NCBI GenBank assembly: GCA_963457665.1
Contig: OY735219.1
Span: 39,169,477-39,233,476 of the forward strand
Source of the DNA: Thysanoteuthis rhombus
Lineage: Eukaryota > Mollusca > Cephalopoda > Oegopsida > Thysanoteuthidae
Direction of reading: 5' to 3'
Length of the DNA: 64,000 bases
Position 1 is the first letter of the stretch, and every line of letters starts with the position of its first letter. Below the pieces are notes generated by a model, which saw only the letters and a program-made list of their open reading frames with translations, was not told the origin of the DNA and made no database searches. Below are positions 21,779-33,165 of this stretch, piece by piece. The position numbers and the translations under genes are program-made.

Positions 21779-22589
21779 GTTTGCAACACATGTATTTTTC
21801 TCAAAATGTAACCTTCTGATGAGGTGTCACAATTTAAAAAATATTTGACTTATATTTCTGTCTCCCTGCCAGACTACTGTCATGCTACCCCCATCCTCAT
21901 GGTTTTCTTTTCATATCTTCACAAAATTATGAGGGTCAGTATTGGAGAAGTTAAGGAGTCCAAACCCCACCTGGCCCCAGTGGTGACTGGAGTATTATTT
22001 CTAATATTGCCTTCGAATAATTCTCAAGAAAAATTTAAAAGAAAAAGGATAAGCTATCATTTAGTTTTAATGATTGTGGGAGACCAGCATTTTTATTTCT
22101 TTAATAAATTTTGACTATTCTTTTTTACCTTCATCTGAATTTTTACTTGATTCCATTCAACTACTGAATCAGGATGTCATTTCTACGTTTTCAATACTTC
22201 ATCTGATAATAAGAATAAATGATAGAAAAAATAACATTAATATTCATGCCAATGCTAAAAAAATATCATTCGCAGCAGATAGGACAGAATCCGTATGAAA
22301 GCTGATTATTGTGAGAAGTGTTTCTAAACATTTCTACATAATCAAGTTCTATTTGAAAAATCTTCTCTAATAGCAAAGACAAAACTAGTTGTGAGCTGCT
22401 CAATGTTATGCTTCTTGTCTTGTGTTTCAATGCTTATAAAGTGTCTCAAAAATGCTTAAAAAACATTGTGAACACTTGAAACAATGTATGTTTAAAGATA
22501 AAACCTAGTAGAATTTTCAAGTATTGCATAAAACGCATTTATGTGTAACTTTCAAAGTCGTCTATAAAATATGTAGCCATTTTGAATAG
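21779..22589. other. No recognisable feature
   Basis: The 96-codon frame (21824-22114) and neighbours show no recognisable domain. A short echo of TGCTTA/TAAAAA motifs at about 22430-22470 is not a clear repeat. Confidence 0.4.
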
Positions 22590-22592
22590 TTT

Positions 22593-22668
22593 GATCAGAT
22601 GGTATAATGGTTAGCTTTGTATGCTTCATGTGCAGAGGGATCTGGGTTCAATTCTTGATAGGAACAAA
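22593..22668 (+). mobile_element. tRNA-like SINE head
   Basis: A box TGGTATAATGGTTAGC (about 22600) and B box GGTTCAATTC (22645-22654), 35-40 bp apart, like Glu/Asp-type tRNAs. The 3' acceptor arm does not pair, so it is a retroposon head or tRNA pseudogene. Confidence 0.6.
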
Positions 22669-23389
22669 GAGTGTGGAAAACACTTCATTAGGACAGATCT
22701 TCCAGTGCACTCATCGGCTAACAGAGTATACACTAAGCTGTGTGATAAGGGTGGAAAAAATCAGGGAAGTAGTTGTGCCCTCCTTTATTCGATAACAGCG
22801 AACAAAAAAGGATCCTTCGGGTTGCCTCTGACTGCCAGTGCAGTACAAGTCTTAGACTTGGACTGAGATGCGTCAACTTACATGCATGCATTGAATATCT
22901 TGAGAACTGGTCGCATGGACTAAATGTAAATTGGCATCCAATCAGTGAGGAACTTACTGAACATATGCGAACAAACGATCTCCTGTAGGGTCACTCAGGT
23001 GGAGTGAGACATCATTCAATGAGCTTGGGTACTGGGTGACTGTTCCATTTTTCATGTTTTTTGGTAAAACATTGCATTACCTAGGTCTTCCAGTCCTCAC
23101 TGTTCAGATTTAACTTACTGCAACTTTTGGCTTTTCCAAAAAGAGATTTCAGACAGAAGAAGAGATTAAAGAGAATGCGACCAAATTGCTGATAATGAGC
23201 CTGAAGAGGACTTTGCAGGCTGTTTTTGGAAATGAAAGGGATGCTGAGATAAATGTGTTAAGTCCCAATGGGAGTACTTTGAAGGAAGCTAAGGTGCTAC
23301 TGTCCTAGGCAGCCAATTGTTTTGTTAATATTAAATGACTGGACATTGGACAGGCATCATATTTCTAGACTTGTTTTAGTTGAGTTATA
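22669..23389. other. Unclassified, possibly SINE body at left
   Basis: The first 150-300 bp could be the body of the SINE at 22593, but I have no second copy to compare. A 50-codon stretch around 23150-23310 (ENATKLLIMSLKRTLQAVFG) is open but unrecognised. Confidence 0.35.
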
Positions 23390-23625
23390 TTTCCATTCAT
23401 ACACACAAAATCACAAAGACACAAAGTCATAAAGTCACACAAGAACATACAAAGGCACAAAACACACTAAGTCATACACACATATAAATACACAGTCACA
23501 CACCCAAGCAAACACTCTAAGTCACACATACGCACAAGTTACACGCACACACAGTCACAAACATGCACACATACAAAATCACATACACATATACAGACAT
23601 GCACACAAACACACTCACCTTATCT
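23390..23625. repeat. CA-rich low-complexity tract
   Basis: Imperfect CACA/CACAAA/GTCACA units over about 235 bp, interrupted enough that no exact period holds. Confidence 0.85.
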
Positions 23626-24629
23626 ATCAGCCATCTTTAGAAACAAAAGATGGAGTCAAGAAAATTACCAATTTGAGTCAGGATGGACACCAATCAGACT
23701 CTTCTGGGAATGCTGTGAATAATCATCAAAATGATAATGAATATTGCCACCTCTACCTAAAAATAAATCAACCATAACCAAGTTGCTAAATTCTTCTCAC
23801 AATATCCACTCTCTGTAAATCCTTTTCTCTTTGTCACCCAAGGATTTACTAACCCATCAACCCCATCCTGTCTCTTTGGATAGTGATACAAAGTTACATA
23901 GAGCAGTACATGACTTGCTTTAATCAGAGGCACCGTCTGATTAGAGTTTTGAGGAAACCGGCGTAACACAACTAGTAGGACAAAAAAAAAAGATGTAATT
24001 TTTATTTAAAAGAAAAGATTCACCCATATACTCTCTCTCTCTCTCTCTCATATTTTCTCTATGTACTTATTTCTTGCTATCCACATCATTCCAATCAAGC
24101 TTTTCCACAAAAATCCAATTGTCACAAAATGTTACAGCATGGCTGTGGGAAGATAAAAGTGTCTATTTTACAATGGATTATTATTAAAAACTGAGCAACA
24201 CCTAAAAACAGGTAGAAAAGGACAAATATCTAAAGAATGAAAAAAGCCGTATTGAGAAGGTGGCTCCTGAACTACACATGGAAATTTTCGAGACTATATG
24301 CCAAAAACAAAAAATGTGACCTGAAGCACTGAAGTATTCACAGACGGATAGATAGATGAGTGAGAAGGGAAGAATACCATAAGCCAATGTTTCTTGTTGT
24401 TTGGTCAGGTTAGTGGATCGCGGTTATAGTGATTCAACTTCACTTTCTTAATGAAATATTGATTGCCATGTATAGAACTTTTGGATTCACTTTCATCCTT
24501 TAACTGTGCACTGGTTCAAATAATTTTATTTGAAAAACTGTTATTTTCCTAATCAAATGACAAAAATGATCTTCTAATATAGAACAACCTTAGCCACCAA
24601 GGGAGGTGAAGGGTTCTATTTCTTTTAAT
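23626..24629. other. No recognisable feature apart from (TC)n
   Basis: A short (TC)n lies at about 24031-24050. Frames at 23757-23969 and 24202-24387 (minus) are unrecognised. Confidence 0.45.
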
Positions 24630-24871
24630 ATGTGTATATCTTTGTGTGTTCCTGGCCACACATTTTTGTCTAAAGACTTGCAAATTGGCATCAATACTCC
24701 ACTAAACCCGTTCTAAAAATGTTTTTTTAAACCTAGATGTTTATAGAAGTTTTTTAATTATGTCTTAGATGTTTTATGGTGGAAAGTGCCAATGACGTCA
24801 TACTGATAATTATCTCTGACCATATTTATTCTTCGATGGTATTTTTTCCACATGACTTCAAATTTTTGATT
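24630..24871 (+). repeat. Repeat C fragment
   Basis: GTGTTCCTGGCCACACATTT, AAATTGGCATCAATACTCC and TTCTTCGATGGTATTTT match 10820-11150, with one internal stretch missing. A 59-bp tandem array follows directly. Confidence 0.55.
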
Positions 24872-25030
24872 AAACCATATTGTAAAGGGAGAAATAGTGT
24901 TTCCATGAGGGAGCAGAAGGCATCTTGATGAAACCATATTGTAAAGGGAGAAATAATGTTTCCATGAGGGAGCAAAAGGCATCTTGATGAAACCATATTG
25001 TACAGGGAGAAAAAAACCTGTTCATGAGCA
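24872..25030. repeat. 59-bp tandem repeat, about 2.7 units
   Basis: AAACCATATTGTA recurs at 24872, 24931 and 24990, exactly 59 bp apart. Units contain GTTTCCATGAGGGAGCA and GGCATCTTGATG. The first two differ by only a few bases; the third decays. Confidence 0.9.
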
Positions 25031-25196
25031 ATCAAATATTTCTGTGTGGGAAGAAGATGTCTGTTCTTTGTATCTATCCAGACTTTGCCCAGCCTTTACT
25101 GTTAATAGTAGAAAGTTTTGCATACACACTCCCCTCATTGAGTTGGGGAAAATGTTTTCGTGTTCTTTGAAAATTCCCTTCAAAAATAAGTTCTAG

Positions 25197-25345
25197 TCGG
25201 AGGGGGGTTCAATATGCAATGTAAGTTTATGGTAAATTGGTCACTAGTTTTTTGAAAATTGTTTCAGTGATCACAGCCCAACAAAAGGCGAGAGAAGTAA
25301 TTCATTTTTAATTGATCACCACCAACTCAGTGTACATGGGTTCTG
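25197..25345 (+). mobile_element. Repeat A fragment
   Basis: GGGGTTCAATATGCAATGTA through AATTGATCACCACCAACTC; both ends missing. Confidence 0.7.
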
Positions 25346-25374
25346 ATGATACATAATCTCTCTTCTTTTGGAAT

Positions 25375-25760
25375 CTATGATCAATTTTAAGGCAGGCAAG
25401 TGTCACCACGTTTAAAGGTAAAGTGTCCATCTCTCAAAGGACAACTCTCATGGGTGAATAAATGGCTGGTGGCAAAATGCCTTTTCAATTTGCATGTGTC
25501 AGCTTAGTGATCCTTGCAAATTTCAATTCTGGTCTTGACCAGGACTTTATTCTTCTGAGTTTTTATGACCATCCCCTTTGCAGGGTGCAAGTTCACCAAA
25601 AGAATACCTCCACCCTAATCATACAACTTGGTGTGTACCCAATGACCTATTGATTACACAGGGAAATTTGTCCAAAGGAACAGTTTTCAACACACTTTGC
25701 TCATAACGGGAATCGAATCCAGGACCAACTGCAAGTGTTAGAGACATAGTAAACCTTACA
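25375..25760 (-). mobile_element. Probable tRNA-type SINE
   Basis: Minus strand: B box GGATTCGATTCCC (25708-25720) near the head, then a body whose far end (around CACGTTTAAAGGTAAAGTG) resembles 35455-35530. The 63-codon frame at 25462-25653 lies in this body and is not supported as a gene. Confidence 0.45.
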
Positions 25761-26106
25761 TTATATGAGAAAATTTAGCTCATTTAGGAATGATGTTAAC
25801 ATCAGCTCAGATGAAAATACATGATAAGTTGTCTCTTCTCAAAACACTTGTTGTAAATAGAGTGTTGAAAAGTATTTATAATGGTAGCTGAAATTTTTTC
25901 AGGAGACTAAGGAACAGGGCTATTGAAAGGGTTACATGTGCACAAAGGTTTCATACACCCAAGGCAAGACTTCAAATTTGCACCCCCGATTGTATTCTAA
26001 CTAACTACTATTTTTTTTTCAGTGTGAAATGCGTCTCTTGAATCTTTTTGCTGAGTGGACGCCCATGCTTGTCTGTATAATAAATTTTTGTAAACATCTA
26101 AAACTT

Positions 26107-26178
26107 GTCAACTTAGCTTAGTCAGTAAGACAGCCTCCTTGCAATCAGTTAGCCATGAGTTCAAATTCACAGTAGAGG
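26107..26178 (+). mobile_element. tRNA-like SINE head
   Basis: A box TTAGCTTAGTCAG (about 26113) and B box GAGTTCAAATTC (about 26157), about 43 bp apart. A (TA)n run begins about 130 bp downstream. Confidence 0.55.
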
Positions 26179-26301
26179 AATGTAAATTCTACATGTCGGT
26201 TTACATCATTAATTTTGGTGCGGATTGTTCTTGTTGTGATACGAGGAAACAAACCCATCTCCAGACATTGTACTTTTTCAGGACCTATGATCTATTCTAT
26301 C

Positions 26302-26306
<5 letters not shown>

Positions 26307-26341
<35 letters not shown>
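26307..26341. repeat. (TA)n microsatellite
   Basis: TA run of about 34 bp. Confidence 0.95.
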
Positions 26342-26342
<1 letters not shown>

Positions 26343-26390
26343 TTTAATCTATATGGTATTGGTAAATAAGTGAGTTGGTTGTCAATGTGG

Positions 26391-27553
26391 TAAATGGTTT
26401 TCAATAAACACTGTCACATGACCAACATATCTTGGCAGCATGCCATGTTGGGGGTGATCTATTAAAAGATTGGAAAAATGGTGATCAATAAATAAGTTAC
26501 TTCTCTCACCTTCTGTTTGGTAATAAAAAAGTTTGATTTTTCACTAATCTGACATGAACACTGCAACACCCAAACTGAGGGACCAATTTAGCATAAACTA
26601 ATACTATCAATTACACCCCTCCATTAAAAACTTTGGTGAGGGGGAATTTATAAAAAACACATAAAACGTTTTTTCTTGACATCATCATCATTAGCCATTA
26701 AGCATTTGTTGTTGGACATAGACCTTCCTCAAGGTTTACCAAACCTCTATCAAGGGCATTATGGAACCAGTACCTTCTAAACTTGTATAGTTCATCATGC
26801 TATCTTATTTTCTGTTGGCCACAGTTTCGCATATGATCTCTGTGAATTCGCATTGTGAGTTGTGATGCCAATTGCCTTTTAATGGATTCTGTGATATCTT
26901 ATATTCCTGTTTTTTCTCTAATATACTATGCTGTCATGTGATCTCTTAATTGTATGTTTTGTGGTTCTCAGTTTGAGGGTTAATCTTTTGGTTTGGTTCT
27001 ATGTTTGAGCTCCATTGGTGACTATCATTGGTTGTATGTTTTCTTTTTGAGACTAATGGGATTTTCTCGTCCTTGAAAGTTGAACACTCCCTACTGAAAC
27101 TTACCAACTTAAAGTGATTCTGTGCTTGAGTTTTTCTTCTTTTAAGGATTTCATGGAGATTAATTATTTTAAGTAGATGTAGTGGTCTACTTTCTTCAGC
27201 ACTGCGTTCTCGATTGTTACCAGTGTGTCTTTGTTTTCAACATGTTTGTTGTACATGACTTTTATTTTACTGAAGTTCATGTGGAGACCAACTTCTTTGC
27301 TCTTTGGAGATCATGAAGGTTCTCAGTAAACAGGATTATATTGCAAGCAAATCTGAGATAACTTTGATGTTTGCCATCTATTTTGATTCCTTTATTATCC
27401 AAGTCTAAGCTTTGAGGAGTAAATGTTTAAATTTTCAGCACTTTATCTCCATTGGTGCTGCCTCCAGGGATGACATATAGATAGCCAGCCAGACCGACTC
27501 AAAAACTGAAGAAACCTATGTTAATGTTGACTTTCTTTGTTGATGGTTTCTAA
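26391..27553 (-). mobile_element. Repeat A split by an RTE LINE
   Basis: Left A part to TTTTTTCTTGACAT (26680) and right A part from AGTAAATGTTTAAATTTTC to GGTTTCTAA (27553). The LINE lies between in the same (minus) orientation. Confidence 0.85.
26681..27416 (-). mobile_element. RTE LINE 3' half
   Basis: Short CATCATCATTAG tail, 3' UTR TTGTTGGACATAGACCTTCC, then ORF2 back to a GIKIDGKHQSYLRFA-like block (palm motif region, about 27335-27395). A frame with many stops. Confidence 0.85.
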
Positions 27554-27792
27554 AATATCTGATTTTCAAATTTTAATAAACTTGGTTTGTCATAAAGTCA
27601 AATAGAGAGAAATAGGGCAAAAAGATTATGTTATGTTAATCTTTCAAGTGGTGGAGGGCCTGGCTGCTCTGAAAATCAGCATTCAAAATCTCAGCTGTAC
27701 CTGTGCTTGAACATAGGCCTTTACCACATGTAACGGTTTCAGATACAAGGCAGACCTTGACCAAATATTTGTTTCTCAAGATGATACACACA
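27554..27792. other. No recognisable feature
   Basis: Spacer between two minus-strand A copies; nothing identified. Confidence 0.45.
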
Positions 27793-27903
27793 CAGGTCTG
27801 GCTAGTCACTCAATAGAAACCATCACATCACCAACGTTTTTTGAGCCAACCAATTTAAAAACTGAAGAGACTTATGTTGACAGTATTGGTTGACGGTTTC
27901 TAA
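27793..27903 (-). mobile_element. Repeat A, minimal 111-bp derivative
   Basis: Both natural ends are kept (CAGGTCTGGCTAGTCACTC at left; TTGACGGTTTCTAA at right), but the interior jumps from AACGTTTTTTG to CCAACCAATTTAAAAACTG, losing about 340 bp. Confidence 0.85.
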
Positions 27904-28039
27904 TCACCTCTGTTAGGATAAATACTGAGGAAAAAAAAGTAAAATAAAGTGGGAGAGAATTTATTATGGATTTTATGATTGATGTAAAGAGAGTCAATCA
28001 TAGATTTCTATAATTTTTTCTTTGTGGATTTGTCTTGCG

Positions 28040-28195
28040 GGAAAATTTTTCTATAAAGAGTAAATGCTGAAATTTTCAGCCCTTTAGCTCCATTGGTGCA
28101 GCCTGTACTCATGATGCATTTATACGTACGTATGGCCAGCCCGTCAACCAGCCATACTGACTTGGAAATAGAAGAAATCTAATTTGACACTTTTC
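28040..28195 (-). mobile_element. Repeat A, TAGAAAC-proximal fragment
   Basis: AGTAAATGCTGAAATTTTC, CTCCATTGGTGCAGCCTG and an AGCCATACTGACTTGG block; the terminus is degraded. Confidence 0.7.
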
Positions 28196-28480
28196 GTCAA
28201 AAGTTACTTATATCTCTTCCATTTTCAACTTCCTTTTCTCACTGTAAAAAAACGCACAAGATGTTACTTTATAAAGATGAAAAAATATTCTTGACTGGAA
28301 GATGAATTTCTGAGTTCTTCTGTCGCGTTTTTCACATGATACAGTAGAAAAAAAACCTTGTGAGCTTTTTTCCAGTGAGAAAAGATGAAGTACAACTCAT
28401 TCATCAAAGAAAAAAAAATCTTTATTCAGAATGCTACATTGACATTGACATGTGACAGTTCTGTGCATTTTGGGAATGAG

Positions 28481-28665
28481 ATATGCAGTAAGTCCATGTC
28501 TAGGATTCATACACAGGGAACTGTAAGTCTGCGTCTAGGATTTTTACTCTGGGAACTGTAGGTCTATGTCTAGAATCTATTCTCAGGGAACTGTGAGTCT
28601 GTGTCTAGGATTTATACTCAGGGAACTGTAAGTCTGTATCCAGGATTTCTACTCAAGGATCAAAG
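28481..28665. repeat. 35-bp minisatellite, about 5 units
   Basis: GGGAACTGT recurs at 28516, 28551, 28586 and 28621, exactly 35 bp apart. The unit is AGTCTGTGTCTAGGATT then TATACTCAGGGAACTGTA. Units differ by 2-5 substitutions with no indels. Confidence 0.95.
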
Positions 28666-28977
28666 TGAACCTGTGCAGCTGGTGTTCTGTAAGCCACCAT
28701 CGGTAATTTGACAGAGGATAGCTAATAATAAATGTCTCCATAAGCAGGCATTGAACATATAAAAAACCTGCTAATTGAAAAGGACGTAAATGCCTCACCC
28801 TACTCCCCCATTTCACAACTACAACAGTGAACAAATTTGATTCATTAATGAAGCATTATACTAGCACTGGAGGTTGAACTATAAACTTTATAGTCACTAG
28901 CCCTAATGTTTAGTCATTAAATCAAGGATGAATTCTGAGCTTCTTCATAAGTAGTGAGATCCTAAATGAAGAGATGA
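28666..28977. other. No recognisable feature
   Basis: No repeat or coding signal identified. Confidence 0.45.
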
Positions 28978-29078
28978 TTAGACACTGCCAACCAAAACTG
29001 TCAGCATAGATTACTTCAGTTTATTCCTCTAGTCTACTTGGCTATGTATGTATGTTAGTATGTATATATATATGTATG

Positions 29079-29112
<34 letters not shown>

Positions 29113-29471
29113 TGTATGTATTCTTGCAGGCTGCACTAATGGAGTAAGAAGGCTTTCAAAATTTACTCTGTATTTTTTGTAGGAAAATGTTTTTTTCCAT
29201 ACACACTCAAATTTTTTTTAAAGGGAGGGGGGCATTTACAATGTAAGTTTATACTAGATTGGTCTCTAGTCTGCATGTGGCCACATCCAGAGTGTTTTTG
29301 ATGAAAAATTAAGACTTGTTTTTAGTGATCCTTACCATACAAACAGTGAATAAGGACATTCATGGATCATCTCGTTTTTTTCCAATTTTTTTATTGATCA
29401 CTCCCAACTCAGCATACTGCCAAAAGACTTTGTTCTTGTGATGGTTTTTGTTGAGTGACTAACCAGACCTG
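28978..29471 (+). mobile_element. Repeat A, full length
   Basis: Start TTAGACACTGCCAACC, a 75-bp (GTAT)n block (29047-29122), all internal blocks, GATGGTTTTTGTTGAG as the inner inverted motif, and the end ACCAGACCTG. Confidence 0.85.
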
Positions 29472-29815
29472 TTTTCTGATACATTTTGAATCACTTGAAT
29501 TATAAAACATGGGGAAAAAAAAGATATTTGAACCAATATTCAGAGAATAGTGAGGAGTCAATGGACTCCTCAAGGAAAATAATGAAAACTTGATTCTATA
29601 TATCTTGCGACTGTAAATTCCACTGCCATTTGATTTGAAGCATTCAATAAAAAATGCTTCAGCATCAAAAGCCAAAAAAGAAAATTTGAAATAATATATT
29701 TTTCAAAGAATTTGCACAATTTAAGGAGGTAATCAAGATGGATTTTCAGCTTCCAAGAAATTTCACAAAACTTACTGAAGAAGAGGAAAAAAAAGTAAAG
29801 CAACAAGGGAGAATT
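29472..29815. other. No recognisable feature
   Basis: AT-rich spacer between two A copies. Two overlapping minus frames (29409-29806) are not recognised. Confidence 0.4.
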
Positions 29816-30618
29816 CAGGTCTGGTTAGTCACTCAATAGAAAGTGTCATCCGACCAATGTCTTTCTGCAGCATACGATGTTGGGGGTGATGAATTAAAGT
29901 TTAAAAAAAATGGGATAATACATAAATAAGTCACTTTGCTCACATTTTGTTGTGATTACTTGAAAAGACTCCGAATAGTCAAAAACAAGCATGAAGGCTG
30001 CTGGACTAAAGATCTGTTCAGCATAAACATTACAAATTGAACCCCTCCCCAATAAGAACCTATTTTGGAGGGGAGGGATTTTTCAAAAAAAATAAAAAAA
30101 GAGATTTTGTAGACATCATCATCATCATCAGTCTTTTAACGTCCATCATTGGACATAGACCTTCCCCAGGATTTGCCACACTTCTCTATCATGGGCGTCG
30201 CGGAGCCAGTACTTCCTGAACTTATCAAGCTCGTCTCTCCATCTAATATTCTACCGGCCTTGGTTGCGCATGTGATCTCGGGCGATCCACGTCGTGAGTC
30301 CATCTGTTGTCAGCCATTCTTGCAACATGGCCAGCCAACCGCCATTTGAGATTTCTAATGGATTCTATGACGTCCCTGACTCTTGTTTTTTCTCGGATGT
30401 ACTGTCCTGTCTTGTGGTCTCTCCATGTGAGGCCCAGCATAATTCTTTCATGTGCACGTTGCATGGTTCTCAATTTATGGGTCTGTCTCTTGGTTAAATA
30501 AGGATTAAATGTATAAATTTTCATCCTCCAAGCTACAATGGTGTGGCCTGTACACATAATACATACCAACTTAAAAACTGACAGAAACCTATGTTTACAG
30601 TTCGCTGTTGGTTTCTGA
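29816..30618 (-). mobile_element. Repeat A split by an RTE LINE
   Basis: Begins CAGGTCTGGTTAGTCACTC. It breaks after GATTTTGTAGACAT (30115), resumes at ATAAGGATTAAATG (30498) and ends near GGTTTCTGATAG. Confidence 0.85.
30116..30497 (-). mobile_element. RTE LINE 3' end
   Basis: A (CATCAT)n tail, complete 3' UTR, then ORF2 C-terminus back to TKRQTHKLRTMQRAHERIML. One frame (minus, 30243-30569) is open through LRTMQRAHERIML and GQYIREKTRVRDVIESI, making this one of the least decayed LINE copies here. Confidence 0.9.
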
Positions 30619-30870
30619 TAGAACCATTATTTTGTAAAATCTTTCCTAATTTCAATGCCGAACAAGAAGAAAGAAAACAATCAATAAATGTGAGTGTTAT
30701 TTCCTGTTATTTTTTTCAATGAAGGAATCACTGGCGTCTTGGGATATTTTACTCGACAAATGAAAAATAGTGGCCAGTTACGTTACGGAACAGCTGATAA
30801 TATTCGCTTTTAAAAAAAATCTATTATTTCCTCTTTTGTTACTTTTTCCCGTTGTTTACAGTCAATATCA

Positions 30871-31206
30871 AAAACTGTTAACCAAAGATTTCTTCAGTTT
30901 TTATGTTGGTCTGGCTGGCTGGCTGGCTGGCTATTGTATATCAACTGTATAGGCTGGACCGATTTCTACAAGTTAAAACGTTTCTTTTTTCTTTAAATTA
31001 TTTAGCCAAAAAAGTTTCTTTTAATTTGAAATGTAATTTGTGTTTTTTTAAAAATTAAAACTTTTCAGCAATTTAGCATACAGCGTGGGAAGTGATATTC
31101 ATTGATCACCCCTTATTCCAATTTTATGATTGATCACCCCCAGACGGCTTGCTGCCAAAAGACATTGGTCACATGACAGTTTCTATTGAGTGACTAACCA
31201 GTCTTA
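30871..31206 (+). mobile_element. Repeat A, shortened middle
   Basis: AAAACTGTTAACCAAAGATT start, (GGCT)n at 30908-30930, inner motif ATGACAGTTTCTATTGAG and end AACCAGTCTTA. Confidence 0.8.
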
Positions 31207-31277
31207 TCTTATTCCTTTCCTCGCTTTTTTTTTTCAATTCATCCCTTTTTCTTTTCTTTCCAATTTTTTTCTCTCTT

Positions 31278-31583
31278 GAAAACATCAACCGAGACTGTCA
31301 GCATGAATCAACTTATGTTTCTTCAGTGTTTTGTCATTATGACTGGTTGACTGGCTATCAATCTATTTATTTATTTACCTATATGAGTGCCATGTGCTGA
31401 AAATTTAAACATTTACTCCTTAATAGGTTTTTTAGACTTAAGCTTTTTAGTGATCCAACCACAGGTGAGAGGAGTGATTTATTTGTTGATCAACCTTTTT
31501 TCCAATTTTTTTTTATTGATCACCCCCAACACCGTGTGGTTCTAAAAGACATTGGTTTTCTAAAGAGTGACTAAGCAGACCTA
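31278..31583 (+). mobile_element. Repeat A, shortened middle
   Basis: GAAAACATCAACCGAGACTG to GACTAAGCAGACCT. Lies 70 bp after the previous copy in the same orientation. Confidence 0.75.
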
Positions 31584-31880
31584 TTCTAAATTTCTTATTT
31601 ATTCTTTCATTTTCATTCATTTTTTTTCTTTTTCTTACTTCTTCATCATTTAGCTTTTTCTTCTTTTGTTTGCTCACTTGTTCTATGTTTTCTTTCATTT
31701 TCTCTTTCTTTTCAATTTTGACTGTCTGTTTCTTTCATTTTTTCTCCCACTTCTTCCATTCTTCAATCTTAATCACTTCTTTTCTTTATATTTTTTTTCA
31801 GTTTTTTTCTTCCTTCTCTTCTTTAGGCCTTTTCCATTTCCATTGTCAGAGAGCCAGAAATTATCCATTTTTTTACCCCA
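31584..31880. repeat. Pyrimidine-rich tract
   Basis: About 300 bp of T/C-dominated sequence (TTTCTTTCATTTTCTC-like). The Phe/Ser-rich frames at 31666-31954 are artefacts. Confidence 0.85.
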
Positions 31881-32207
31881 CACCAACTTTCCACTTTATG
31901 TCTATCGGGGCCTGTAGTTACGAACCAATTTTCGCTGTCTCTGCCAATTCTTAGTAATTTTGTTTGGCCTTTAAAAATTTAGATTGTTTCCACCATGAAA
32001 AAAAAAAATGCTTGCTTTTTTTCTCCTTAAGAAAAAAGAAACCAGATTCACTTCTTGTTTTGGAATGCAAGGATTTATATTGATTAGATGTTTTTGAAAA
32101 CTTAAATGTGCAATTTCTAAAATTTAGTAATGATTCCACACAGCATTTTTGTTTTGAGGAAAGTTTGTGGTTAATAATTTGAATTTTCACCAAGTATATC
32201 TGTTAGA
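31881..32207. other. No recognisable feature
   Basis: AT-rich spacer; the 80-codon minus frame is unrecognised. Confidence 0.45.
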
Positions 32208-32742
32208 ATAATAAGAAATCCTCAAAAGAAGAAGAAATCAAACGAAGAGTTACTGTAGATTGGCAAGTTTTCGGTGGAGCAAGTTAAACCTTCAAGAACA
32301 AGTAAATTCCATTGGTTCTGAAAAGAAAGATCTACAACCAATGCATCCTCCAGATAGTCACCTATGGAGCTGAAACATGGAATTTAACCGAAATGGAAAA
32401 CCATGCAACTTGCACAGGATAGAATCGTGCTCAACATGACATGGAAAGATCATAAAACAGCGCAAAGTATTAGAGAAAAAACAGGAATCAGACACATCTT
32501 AGATTCCATTAGAAAACTTGAATGGCAATGGGTGGTCAAAGACAACAGCTGGACATCACGACTCACTTAGTTGATCCCCAGTAATCATATGCAAAACTGT
32601 AACTGGCAGAAAATAAGATGGTGTCACAGACTAGACAAATTCAGAAAGTACTGGCTATACAACACCCATGATAGAGAGGTCTGGTGAATCTTTGGGAAGG
32701 TTCATGTCAAACAATGGATGCTAGAAGGCAGATGATGATGAA
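32208..32742 (+). mobile_element. RTE LINE 3' half with short tail
   Basis: From AAATCCTCAAAAGAAGAAG (KSSKEEEIKRRVT region) to AGGCAGATGATGATG. Contains CCTATGGAGCTGAAACATGG (TYGAETW). Confidence 0.85.
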
Positions 32743-33039
32743 ATTTTATGCTATGCGGCAACACTGTACTCAGAGTCAACAGTATTTGGCTGTTGAAATG
32801 ATTGCATCATGCTTCAGCCTCATTTGAGCATCCATTCAATGTAATGAAATGTTTATATAATGACTGCATCCAGTTTGAAGGAAATCACTTTTCAACATCT
32901 ATTGTGAACTTTAAAAGTACATAGAATTAGCATCTTTTTGTAATTTTTTATCTTGAAAAAAAATTTCTTGGATTCAGAACAGTTTAAATAAAAGATGTCA
33001 AAAAGATAATCACATTTTTTTTCTGAGCACCCTGTACAC
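32743..33039. other. No recognisable feature
   Basis: Weak similarity to 12320-12340 (CATGCTTCAGCC) is too short to call. Confidence 0.4.
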
Positions 33040-33165
33040 TTAGAAACTGTCAATCAAAATTGTCATTATAGGTTTCTTCAGTTTTCAAGTTGGTCTGGCT
33101 GGCTATGTATGTATATATGCATGTATGTATGTATCATGCATGCAGGCTGTGCCAATCAGGCCAGA
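33040..33165 (+). mobile_element. Repeat A, start only
   Basis: TTAGAAACTGTCAATC through the (GTAT)n block to GGCTGTGCCAATCAGG, where an opposite-strand A piece takes over. Confidence 0.8.

Noticed and set aside
22593-22668. Functional tRNA gene
   Set aside because: Promoter boxes are good, but the ends do not form an acceptor stem.
23390-23625. CRISPR-like or satellite array
   Set aside because: The CACA units lack a fixed period, and the genome is eukaryotic.
28978-31583. Repeat A as long terminal repeats of a retrotransposon
   Set aside because: Same-orientation pairs exist, but no polyprotein, primer-binding site or polypurine tract lies between them, and copies occur singly and in both orientations.
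31666-31954. Phe/Ser/Leu-rich frames that could be read as membrane proteins
   Set aside because: They come from a pyrimidine-rich tract and overlap in two frames.
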